Source: Macropodus opercularis
Taxonomy: Eukaryota > Chordata > Actinopteri > Anabantiformes > Osphronemidae
DNA length: 64,000 bases
Direction: 5' to 3'
Assembly: GCA_030770545.1 (NCBI GenBank)
Contig: CM061098.1
Location: 17,884,001-17,948,000 of the forward strand
The notes below the pieces were generated by a model. The model saw only the letters and a list, made by a program, of their open reading frames with translations, was not told the DNA's origin and did no database searches. Shown here piece after piece: positions 1-9,274 of the stretch (the stretch's first letter is position 1; every line of letters begins with the position of its first letter). The position numbers and the translations under genes are program-made.

Positions 1-700
1 GAGGGTTACCTGTTTTTGTATGTATGTGCTTCTGGAAATACTAGTGTTACCTCTTTATTAGTTATCCTCAGTATTATTGCTCTTCGTCTGTGAGTGTCCG
101 TGCAAGTCTGAGTCCTAGTTCTGTGTTCCCTTAGTTTATGTATCCGTGAGTGGTAGCCTGTGTGCCTGAGTTTGTTTCAAGTGTTGTTTGTCACCCTTGG
201 TTTGATTGATATTGGGTTATTGTTACTTTGTATTTATGTTTGTCGGTGTTATCTAGTTTCCCGTGGTGTTCTGGCCCTCTCTTAGTTTTGTAGTCCTGGT
301 CTTGTCATTTGAATGTGTATGTGTTTTGTCTTCGTTTTATAGTCCCAGGTTGGTTGTTCTGTCATCTGTAGTCATGTCTGAGATTGTTGCGTCATGTTAG
401 TGTTTGTTTAATAGTTCATTGTCTCTCGTGTTTTTGTGTTTGGTTTGTGTTTGTCCTTTTCCTTTCAAATTAAAATTATTATTTACTATTCTCGAAGTCT
501 GTGGTTGTGCGAGTGGGTCCTCTTTCCAGTTAGTTCTCCCTGAGAACTTCGGTGAGTCGTGTGAACAGGGGATTGAGCTCAGGTGGAGCTTCCCCTGCTC
601 TCAGTGAGTTTGGCGCCATCGTGTGGCGCAATCGAGTAAGTCTCAGGGGTTCAGGCGTCTCCTGCCCCTGGGACTTCTAGTTAGTATAGTTCGGCGTCCG
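1..700 (+). mobile_element. LTR-like fragment, family not assigned
   Basis: This T/G-rich stretch has no convincing coding frame. Its right half has the character of a gypsy-type LTR 3' end: an ATTAAA-like signal near 470, a GT-rich tract, then a GGGTCCTCTTTCC block near 514, and a junction near 700 reading GTAACAAGATGGAC, of the kind seen at fish LTR/internal boundaries. The left end lies outside the window and no partner LTR was found, so this may be a solo or truncated LTR. The assignment is inference. Confidence 0.3.
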
Positions 701-1296
701 TAACAAGATGGACTAAGATGCAGATCAAAACAGAACCTCAGAGTGGAAGTTGAAACACAAGATTTTGTTTTTAACAAACTGAAATAATTAACAGACTGGA
801 TGCAAGGTCTGATAAACTGAAATTCACTGTTAAGCAGCATCACCGAGAGAACACAGGATAATTGCTTGTATTAACTCAAAATCACTGCAGGGCAGGAATA
901 ATTACCAAATTTGGAAGAACCTGGAAGTCAAAACGCTGCACAGAGCAGGAACTATTACCCACTAGCAACAAATCATCAACCATCACCTACAAACTGATCT
1001 TTCTAACCAAGCTTTCCGACAAGCGCTAGAGGTCAGGGAACAGGCACAAGGACTGAAACTAGAATCGCACAAGCACAGTGACCACAACACATGCAAAGAC
1101 GGCAGCAGTGCAACAGAAAGTGTTTTATGCAAAGTCTTGTGGTTTTTGCCCAAAATGATTAAGCAGTAAGCAAATCTCTAGGCTTCATGTCATATGATGT
1201 TGCTGAACCAGTGTAGGAGACACAATTTAATTCAATTGCTAATTTAATTACACACTGTCCAAAAAACAAAAAGGACAAAACTAAATATGGTGACCA
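701..1296. other. Non-coding stretch, no gene seen
   Basis: The first part (about 700-800, AGATGGACTAAGATGCAGATC) resembles the start of fish LTR internal or reverse-oriented LTR sequence. The rest is AT-rich and without a recognisable feature. Short open frames here show no domain or coding character. Confidence 0.4.
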
Positions 1297-1855
1297 CAAG
1301 CAAAATGTGTGTTTTAGTAATATGGGCATATTATAATGAATATAATGTACCCTATGAGCATGACAACAATGACTACTGTTGCCAAATGGCAGCATTGGTT
1401 TTACCCTAAGGCATAATATTAATTAAAAAATATAGTAATATTACTATATAACTAATATTTATGTATTAGCTGCTGCGACAAAAACACAAAGTTGTATCAG
1501 TCTCATCCTACAGATTTGAGCTTTTCAGAGCCCAGTGGAAAATAATTATAGCGGACGTATGAAATAGCAGATTCAGCCCTGGGCCTGCATTGATTAATTT
1601 CACTCAGAAAGTCTACATTTATATGGAATCACAAATACATCCTTCAATATGTAGGAACTCATTCACTAAGTGAAACAATTGTCTTCAAAACAATTAACCG
1701 AGGAACAGTTACTTTTGAAAAGCATTGTGAGCTCTTGTAATTATGTTGACCTTGAACTGTTTGAATTTGAGCTCCTTCATATTTGATCACCTGAAAACTC
1801 TGGTGGATGTTAACCACTATTACCTAACAACCATTTGTTCAGTATTGTACTACTT
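1297..1855 (+). repeat. Donor-like copy of a duplicated block (copy 1)
   Basis: The block runs from AAGCAAAATGTGTG to GTATTGTACTACTT. It recurs, nearly identical but with two internal deletions, at 3748-4187. The segments at about 1475-1541 and 1651-1727 of this copy are absent from the second one. No coding potential is apparent. Because this copy is the longer one and lacks the flanking 27-bp direct repeats, it is the likelier source. Confidence 0.85.
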
Positions 1856-2228
1856 CATCTGTGACTCTCTTAGGAGTCAGGGGATGGAAGTCAGATTGCA
1901 GTGTTTGACAGCAGACTAGAGGGAAGTCGTGGGACATGGAAATACGACCGGTGCAGAGAGGAAATAAATAGTGATAGAAGTGCAGAGAAAGCGGTGGATT
2001 AAATTGGGTTTTAACTCAGGGTAATGAAACCTTCCTGAAACCTTAAAAGGAGATCTGAGATACCAAATGTTACTAAGGCTACATGAATATCTAAGATGGT
2101 GACAATGGAGACGAGATAAGACAAAAAAAAAAGCTGTGTGTGAAGAATATAATCCAGGAAACCGAAACTGGTGTAGCCGGGGTCTGGGTTTGGAACGATA
2201 AACTCATTCACTGAATTTAGTCTCAAGA

Positions 2229-2300
2229 GGCACTGGCTTAGTTGGTCAAAAGACCCATCTAGTAAACAGGAGACGTGCTGGGTTCATATCCCAGCATGCA
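2229..2300 (+). pseudogene. tRNA-Thr(AGU)-like pseudogene or SINE head
   Basis: The 72-nt segment has an A-box-like TGGCTTAGTTGG, an anticodon loop CTAGTAA (anticodon AGT) and a perfect T-arm CTGGG-TTCATAT-CCCAG, matching the layout of vertebrate tRNA-Thr. The anticodon stem (CCCAT/ACAGG) carries mismatches and the acceptor ends do not pair properly, so it is unlikely to be functional. It could be a dead tRNA gene or the remains of a tRNA-derived SINE. No SINE tail is visible downstream. Confidence 0.6.
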
Positions 2301-3562
2301 TTATTGTCTCTTGTCTCTACAAAGCTTGTTAAAGATGATGGCGGTACAAAAAACCTTAATATACACTTTTGAATAAACAACCAAATTAAATATGTTGAGC
2401 CTGTTGCCGATGACACGGTGGTGACACAGTGAATGCTGAGATGGGTATTTACTGTGGTAAAGGGCATCATGATGGATTAGCACGCTAATTACCATATAGG
2501 CAGGGGGAAAGAAAAAGAGGCTCATGTAATTGATATTCTGGAGCTGGGAGCAGACGCTCTGAAACACTCATTTTCATTCCATTATAGTACCAACATGCTG
2601 TGCTCTGCTACCTCCCTGATCAATATCAGAAAATATTCAAATAAAATAAAGTAACACAATGATGGCAAAAAATACAAGAAACAATACAGCGATATTACAT
2701 AACACCGTGCCAGACAATTCCATGATGACAAAACTGACCTTTGGACTTGACATTATGAACCTGTGACGACGACGTAAACATTTTAGAAGCATATACGTTT
2801 ACTCACCCAGATGGAGTTAGCCACTGAACACTGAGACGTGTGATCTACTAATAGGCAGCATCTGCCCCCAACTGCCCAACAGCTGACTCCCTTCTAGACC
2901 TTTTGCTGCTGTGGCCTAGGCCTGGCCCACTACAGCAATTTGCTTAGTGTTGCCCTAATGATCTCACACAGAGATGAATTGTTAACTGCGTATTGTTCCA
3001 TCAAATATTTCAAATCAAGGACAGGTCATCTGAGTTTCACAGAAACGCTTCTCACGAATCCTCCTTCCATTCACCTCCACCACTTTCATCTTTGTGCTGC
3101 AGCGTATGATATCTGACGGGATATTTACAAGTATTTTGTCTCTTCAGCAGTAGTCATTCAACCGGGCGAGACAGCACAGATCTGTGTAACACCCCCCACA
3201 CACACATCCCAAAGGTGGAAGTCAAAGTCATGAGACTGAAGGACATTGTCAGAGTGTATCAACCCATCTGGCTTTGTTCACTAGTCTGATGACAGTTACT
3301 GTATTCAACAAACGAAGGCAGAAATTTCTGAATGTAGTAACACCAATGACCAACATACAGTAATTCAAGGTTTCTTACAATTGTGTAATGCTTTTTGGAC
3401 TTTAAGGTCACTATTTGGCAGTATTTAATAAAATTAACTATTTTCATTAAATGAGAAGCTTTTTTAGTTTCTTTAATATTATGAGTATAATTGGAATAAC
3501 TTTATGCCTTTGAACTGTGGGATGAAGCAAGATTACCTGGAAGGAACCTAAGCAGACAAGAC
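2301..3562. other. Non-coding stretch, no gene seen
   Basis: This is AT-rich spacer with no domain-bearing frame, no terminal repeats and no RNA gene recognised. A short CA-rich tract lies near 3196-3206. Confidence 0.5.
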
Positions 3563-3620
3563 AATGGCCTAGGATTCGAACGCAGGTCCTTCTGGCAACA
3601 GTGCGAACCACTCCGGGCTC
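3563..3620 (-). mobile_element. Degenerate tRNA-derived SINE head
   Basis: Read on the minus strand this has AGTGGTTCGCACTGTTGCC followed by AGAAGGACCTGCGTTCGAATCC (A-box and B-box region). The order and wording match the head of the intact SINE at 27797-28140 (GTGGTTAGCGCTGTCGCC, AAGAAGGTCCCGGGTTTGATTCC). The CTCACAGCA segment between the boxes is missing. No body or tail is recognisable, so it is a fragment. Confidence 0.55.
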
Positions 3621-3725
3621 AGGGCAGATTGAGCATTTAGTGTCGCTGTCACTGAGTGAGTTATATTAGTGAATTATATATTTTATATATAATATTGTTA
3701 CATTATTAATATTTTATTATTATAC

Positions 3726-3752
3726 CTTAAATGTACTTATTTATTTTAAGCA
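3726..3752 (+). repeat. Left 27-bp direct repeat flanking inserted block
   Basis: CTTAAATGTACT-(T)-ATTTATTTTAAGCA is repeated at 4183-4209 with one mismatch (T/C). The pair brackets the second copy of the duplicated block, so it behaves like a long target-site duplication. Confidence 0.85.
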
Positions 3753-4187
3753 AAATGTGTGTTTTAGTAATATGGGCATATTATAATGAATATAATGTAC
3801 CCTATGAGCATGACAACAATGACTACTGTTGCCAAATGGCAGCATTAGTTTTACCCTAAAATGTCCAGGCATAATATTAATTTAAAAAAATATAGTAATA
3901 TTACTATATAACTAATATTTATGTATTAGCTGCTGCTAATTATAGCGGACGTATGAAATAGCAGATTCAGCCCTGGGCCTGCATTGATTAATTCCACTCA
4001 GAAAGTCTACACTTATATGGAATCACAAATACATCCTTCAATATGTAGCTCTTGTAGATATGTTGACCCTTGAACTGTTTGAATTTGAGCTGAGAGAACC
4101 CATCCTTCATATTTGATCACCTGAAAACTCTGGTGGATGTTAACCACTATTACCTAACAACGATTTGTTCAGTATTGTACTACTTAA
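3748..4187 (+). repeat. Inserted, internally deleted copy of the duplicated block (copy 2)
   Basis: This is near identical to 1297-1855 in the same orientation, 2.4 kb away, but lacks two internal segments of about 65-75 bp. It has a short extra GAGAGAACCCA near 4092. It starts and stops within short overlaps (AAGCA on the left, ACTT on the right) with the 27-bp direct repeats that flank it. No transposon termini are present. Confidence 0.8.
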
Positions 4188-4209
4188 ATGTACTCATTTA
4201 TTTTAAGCA
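4183..4209 (+). repeat. Right 27-bp direct repeat flanking inserted block
   Basis: This is the partner of 3726-3752, with 26 of 27 positions identical. It marks the right edge of the copied insert. Confidence 0.85.
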
Positions 4210-4471
4210 TTGATGTTTTTGTATTGTATGGTCAGTTTTTGTGGATTCTTAGAGTTCATAAAATAAAACTGGTTTGCTTAAATATGACTACATGAGAGTT
4301 TGAATTATTTCCATCTCTCCATTCCTAGAAGTTTATTCGTGCTCTCTGCTGGGATTGAAAACTTATCCTCTTCTCCACCACAAATTTCTTTTAGACCCCA
4401 TTACTTCTACTAGACCACACTGCAAAAATCAATCCCCATCAATAAGTAAACAACAGAAATTGTAACCAAGC

Positions 4472-4720
4472 ATGGTGTGGAAGTGGAAAACTCTGTTAAG
4501 TTCTGCCCTTTGCCTGGCAGTGCTTTTCCCCCAGTGCACCGGCTGCTTCTACCCTCAAAATCCTTACACCATCAGTCACCAGCCGACACTATTGCCTTCC
4601 CATAACATCGCTGGAAAAAGTGTTTACCTGCTTCTGCCAGTAGACTGGCTAAAAAAATTAAGTTACGGCGGTTTAGTAGCGCTTCTACAGTTTTTATCCT
4701 TGTTGCTAATTTCAGAATGA
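4472..4720 (+). CDS. Small ORF with signal-peptide-like N-terminus, unrecognised
   Basis: This 82-codon frame starts at an ATG with an acceptable context (AAGCATGG). Residues about 1-24 (MVWKWKTLLSSALCLAVLF...) look like a secretory signal peptide: a basic N-terminus, a hydrophobic core, then small residues and CTGC. The C-terminal third is hydrophobic again (LSYGGLVALLQFLSLLLISE). An AATAAA lies just downstream near 4720. I do not recognise the product. It could be the first exon of a secreted-protein gene or chance; no splice partner was identified. Confidence 0.25.
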   Translation: MVWKWKTLLSSALCLAVLFPQCTGCFYPQNPYTISHQPTLLPSHNIAGKSVYLLLPVDWLKKLSYGGLVALLQFLSLLLISE

Positions 4721-7236
4721 AATAAATCAAACCAACCCATCAACTGAAACATTTTCTGGAAAAGCTGAATTCACATTTGCTTGTGTAGCTCTCCATAATG
4801 TGGACCATCGAGGATTTTCTGAACTTTTAGATGAAGATGGAGACAAATAGTTGGGAAGCCAGAGCAGCCTCTTAGAGTACATGAACCTATTTTACGTTGT
4901 CTATATATTTATACACTTTTTTAGAGCCTGGACTCATTTACAGTAAGTGGAGTAAGTACATAGGCAAGAGTCGAATTTGAAAAACATGGGGTTTACGATC
5001 TGACATTAGACAAACCTTTAGTGTCAGATCACCCAACTAAGAGACCTGTTGCAATGTTGATTTGCATCAGTGTGTTCTGATGTGATAACCACAGGCCATA
5101 TTATCACAGGGATACACGGTACAGGACATTATACAGGCCACGCAGGCTGTGGTACATTAACACAATTAGCTTGTTCTATGCTACAGAAATCTTATACTAT
5201 AGGGATAGCACAGGAAACTTTTGTTGGGAAAGTATACAAAAGAAAACACACAGTGGTAAATACAAAGAACAGAAAATCACAGCAATAGCAGGTGATGACT
5301 ATGAACTCAGACAAGATACAACAAAGAACTACAACTAGGACACGACTGGAACCCGGAGCAACACGACAGGAACAGGACTCATGCGACAGAATCACCACAT
5401 AACATCAACTTAAACACTGAACTAAACAGGAAATGAATTGCACGGAAAACACGGACAGAAAGACGGACCTTCCTGGGATCTGCGGTCGTCTACTGTCTAT
5501 CGGGACTACTAGTAAAACGCCAGGAAAGTAACGTTAAGTATATATGAGGAAAAATCACTTATCGTTGCTGGGGGTCAGCTAATTGCAAAGGGGGAAAGGG
5601 GGGAATGTAAAAAGTCCAGTATGATCACTGTAACAATGCTAAAGCTGACTGATGGATGTGACAACTCCAGGTCTAGCATGTGAAAGTAACACTCGCATTG
5701 TATATCACAGCAAGACAACACAGCCTGCCATGTACAAATGAAGACCCATGCTGAGGAACTGGGAGGCGGTTAATTGGTAACGACTCCACAGCTCAGTGCG
5801 TTTTTGCTTCACCCTTATATTATGAACTACAGACACTGGGCGTAGGATTAGTGAAAGATGTGGGAGGAAAACAACAACACTGACAGACTCCATTTGCTAT
5901 AGTTAAAACTGTTGCATCCTGTTAAAGGCCTGTGTCTAAGCTGCTTGGGACATTCTTACAAAGGATAACCACAGGCCTTCTCAGTGTGTGTGGTATTGTT
6001 CCTGGACAGGTATGTGGTGTCCTTGCAGGGTAGCGTCAGATGGTATTATCTCGTATAGTCTCTGCTCACTAGAATCCATCACGTCTCCCTAATGATGTGT
6101 GTACACGTGCCAATGTACTTTCTCCTCATGCACCAGGAGAGAGACAGTTCAGTAAAAAGCTTGTAACTACAACTAGTTCTGAAGTCATAGAGGGGTTTAT
6201 TTTATTAGAAATGTACAAGTGGTTACATGCTGCTGTTTGGTTTAAAATGTAGAAAAGAAAAAGTCCAAAAACTTGAGAACTAGAATAATATTCTAGTTAC
6301 TGTGGCTATTTGATCTAAAAATGAAAACCAATTACGTGACTGTAATGAAATAAATAATGACTTAGGGGCTTGTGTTACGTGTAATTTTCACCCTCTACCT
6401 GAAGTCAGTTCTAGCTCCAGCCTCACTGGAGAAAGAAGACGACTTCTGTAACGTGTGCTGTCAAATCAGAGTCTGCAAAAAAGGAGCTGTGGTTTCCATC
6501 ACTTCCCTCAGGAGTAAAACATTTTCTAGTTGTTGGAGTTACATTTATAAACAGAGACTCAGTTACATTTAGAAGTAGGCCTAAGGAAATACTGCAGCAA
6601 GCACACGTTTGGTGGCTGTACAGGTTTCCTGCTGTCATTGTCTCTGCACCAGTGGTAGGTCAGGGGTTGTTAGCATTTATTTTAAACACAGGGCCTGATC
6701 ATCTGTCAGTCTTTCTTGGCACCTGTGTTTAATCTTTCTAGCAGTTTAAATACAGTCACATCATCTGGGGAACATCCAGAGGTCACTGAAATGGAGGAGG
6801 ATGGGAGAATTGAGCCTAGCAGGAGATAAATGTCTACTCAGTGTGGAGATGAGATTGGTATAGACACTGATAGAGAGCAGTCAGAGAAAAGGGACAGTTG
6901 AAGGTGGGATTAAACATCATAACAATGACAACAGGAGGGAGGAAAGAGAGGGAAGCAGTAGAGAGAGAGAAATAAGACCGATAAAGACGACTGGAAGTGG
7001 TGAGTGGTGAAACAGGAAAACAAAACAACCTCACAAAATACATTTTAAAATATTTTCTTAATATATATTTAATATATATAAACAGACAAACGCTCATTTA
7101 GTCATTTATTTCACAGATTAACGTTCATGCTGGTTAACCATGCAAGCGGTGGATTTCTCTGGTCACTCTGGCTGTGTCACATGCAGTTTAGTATACGTAC
7201 ATAATAATAAGTGTGAACCTCTGTCTGTGTCTGACA
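4721..7236. other. Non-coding stretch, no gene seen
   Basis: This is AT-rich intergenic sequence. Open frames at 5070-5288, 6372-6572 and 6834-7097 are short, lack domains and overlap one another on opposite strands. 5300-5470 is A-rich with the look of an antisense LTR remnant, but no termini could be placed. Confidence 0.45.
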
Positions 7237-7365
7237 TGTTGGCCTGTGATGGACTGGCTACTTATCCAGGGCGTGTCCTGTCTCTTGCCAAATGACAGTG
7301 GGGACTGGTTTCAGCGCCCCAGACCCCTTACAAGGAAAAACGGTTAAGATAATGGATAGATGGAA
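7237..7365 (+). mobile_element. 3' fragment of a fish tRNA-SINE/L2-type tail
   Basis: GCCTGTGATGGACTGG, then a CCAGGGCGTGTCCTG block, then AATGACAGTGGGGACTGG and a terminal AATGGATAGATGG. This is the same arrangement as the 3' half of the SINE at 27797-28140 (GCGATGGACTGGCGATC, CAGCTGGGATAGGCTCCAG, GATGGATGG). The tRNA head is absent, so the copy is 5'-truncated. Confidence 0.6.
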
Positions 7366-8037
7366 CCATTTGCCATGAAGGAATGTGCTAAGATTACTCC
7401 AGAGACATGAGCCAGCCAAGTCAGGAACCTGCACAAGGGCTTGTTGTCAGCTAAGAGACAATTTCACAATGTCAGAAACCTGATGGATGTGGCTTTGCCT
7501 TTTTCCAGCGGATTATTCTGATCAAACTTAGGGAAGATTTAGTCTTTGTTCTTTTTGAGAAGTGGAGGGTTTTGGTAGATTTAACACGTGGTTAAATTAA
7601 TGCAAGTCCACCAAAGTAACAGACAACGAACCGAAATGGAGAAAGGTCTATTTGAGATCTGGTGCTTTTGCTTTCCACCACATCTTCATCCATCTGTGGC
7701 TCTACATGTAAAAGATACAATTAAACCTTGTCTACTGTATCTATACATACGCACAATGCTTCCTCTTCTGTCGTCAGATAGGCCACTGTGCATAGGAACA
7801 ACTCACACATGCTGCATATCATCACAGCTAACTCTCAGTTTTTTTATGTAACTGATATATAACTGAGTATAAGCAGCCAGTCTCTATGTCTAAGTCAGTA
7901 GTTCATATAATTCATAAACACGGCAAACAATATGAGGCATAATCATAAAGAAATAGACTATTAGTCAGCAGCCATGCTGCATGAGATTACTACAGATATT
8001 AGTAAATTTAGATTAAAAACACCATATATATACAGCG
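7366..8037. other. Non-coding stretch, no gene seen
   Basis: This is AT-rich spacer. The open frame at 7588-7851 has no domain or repeat support and no splice or promoter context. Confidence 0.45.
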
Positions 8038-8278
8038 TTACGGCGACTATCCGACCTTGTTTTAGTCGCCCATGTGAACGGGGAGTCTAACGCGCTTCAA
8101 TTACATGTCCAGGCGTCAAAGGTGTTCCATCATATTTCGTTTGTTTTATTATCTTACAAATGTTGATCTTGGCCACGCCACCTATAAATGCTCCGTTCTT
8201 ACCGGTGAGAGGCTCAAGATCTCACAAGACAGGAAGTGAAACTACACAATTAACCATAAGCTTAAATCAAACCAAAAG
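8038..8278 (-). repeat. Interspersed repeat, inverted partner of 39148-39533
   Basis: The reverse complement matches 39148-39533 in two blocks: one containing CCCCGTTCACATGGG and AACAAGGTC, the other containing ACCATAAGCTTAAATC and CTCACCGGTAAG. The second copy has about 120 bp more between the blocks. It is probably a non-autonomous DNA transposon. The termini were not resolved, so the superfamily is left open. Confidence 0.6.
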
Positions 8279-8332
8279 AAATAAGAAAAGGAAATAATGG
8301 CTCCTACATACAGTAAATAAAACAATTATATA

Positions 8333-8357
8333 CTATATATATATATATATATATATA
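8333..8357. repeat. (TA)n microsatellite at the 3' flank of the R4-type LINE
   Basis: A TA dinucleotide run directly adjoins the 3' end of the minus-strand R4-type LINE. A second TA-rich run flanks its 5' side (13336-13372). Confidence 0.9.
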
Positions 8358-9066
8358 AAAAAAATGTCCCTCCTCGCCCCCCGTGGGCGATCTCATCCAT
8401 CCAATGGCTTGTCTCTGCTGTTTGTCCACCACCCCAATGTCCGGTTGGTTCACCATTACCATTTTATCTGTCTGTATCCGGAAGTCCCACAGGATCTTGG
8501 CTCGGTCGTTCTCTACCACCTTAGGGGGTGTTTCCCACCTAGACCTTGGTGCTTCCAGTCCGTACTCTGCACAGATGTTCCTGTCCACTATACCAGCCAC
8601 TTGGTTATGACGCTCCATGTTTGCCTTTCCTGCCAGCATCTTACACCCTGCAGGTATGTGCTGGATTGTCTCAGAGGCCTCTTTGCACAGCCTGCACCTG
8701 GGGTCTTGTCGGGTGTGGTATATCTGGGCTCTATTGCTCTGGTGCTCAAGGCCTGTTCCTGTGCAGCCATGATTAGTGCCTCTGTGCTGTCTTTCAGTCC
8801 AGCCCTTTCTAGCCATTGGTAGGATTTCTTGATATCAGCCACTTCAGTTATCTGGCGGTGGTACATCCCATGTAGGGGCCTGTCCTCCCATGATGGCACC
8901 TCCAGCACCTCTGCCTCCCCTTTTTTTGCTGCCTGAGACACTCACTGAGCACTTTATCCATTGGAGCCATCCTCCGAATGTATTCATGGATCTTGGAGGT
9001 TTCATCCTGTATTGTACTTTGGACACTTACTAGTCCTCTGCCTCCTTCGTGGCGCTTAGTGTATAG
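8358..9066 (-). pseudogene. R4/Dong-Rex6-type LINE, 3' part (zinc finger and endonuclease remnant)
   Basis: In several minus-strand frames this stretch reads the C-terminal part of an R4-clade LINE protein. A region beginning MNTFGGWLQW and KVQYRMKP is followed by VADIKKSYQWLERAGLK, then CRLCKEASETIQHIPAGCK (a CCHC-type finger), then PPKVVENDRAKILWDF, NQPDI and VVDKQQ. The last group has the PD..(D)xK layout of the restriction-like endonuclease known from R2/R4-type elements. At least two frameshifts break it. After VVDKQQRQAI the reading jumps to GWMRSPTGG, so the 3' end is internally deleted. It continues the element at 12214-13337, from which it is separated by the L2 insertion. Confidence 0.75.
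9061..9066. repeat. Target-site duplication of the L2 insertion (GTATAG)
   Basis: GTATAG occurs here and at 12214-12219, on either side of the L2 LINE. In both flanks it falls in the same R4 coding context (minus strand AGACTATAC). A TAGA run at 9062-9085 overlaps the site and belongs to the L2 tail, so the exact length is uncertain. Confidence 0.6.
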
Positions 9067-9274
9067 ATAGATAGATAGATAGATTCTTTATTGTCGCTGT
9101 CACTTGTACAGTGAAATTTAAAAAAGTGCTCTCCAGTCATTTAGCAGGTGCTTTCCATACAGTGCATCATTCATACGAGGTAAAAAAACTAAAACAATAA
9201 ATAGGAGTAAAAAAAAACATCTAAAAACCCACACAAACATCGTACATTGCATTGGTCCAGACTTGAGTTTTGCA

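Noticed and set aside
2229..2300. Functional tRNA-Thr gene
   Set aside because: The anticodon stem and acceptor do not pair well; only the T-arm is intact.
8364..8822. Plus-strand open frames of up to 152 codons
   Set aside because: They are antisense to the R4-type LINE endonuclease and zinc-finger region, whose motifs read on the minus strand.
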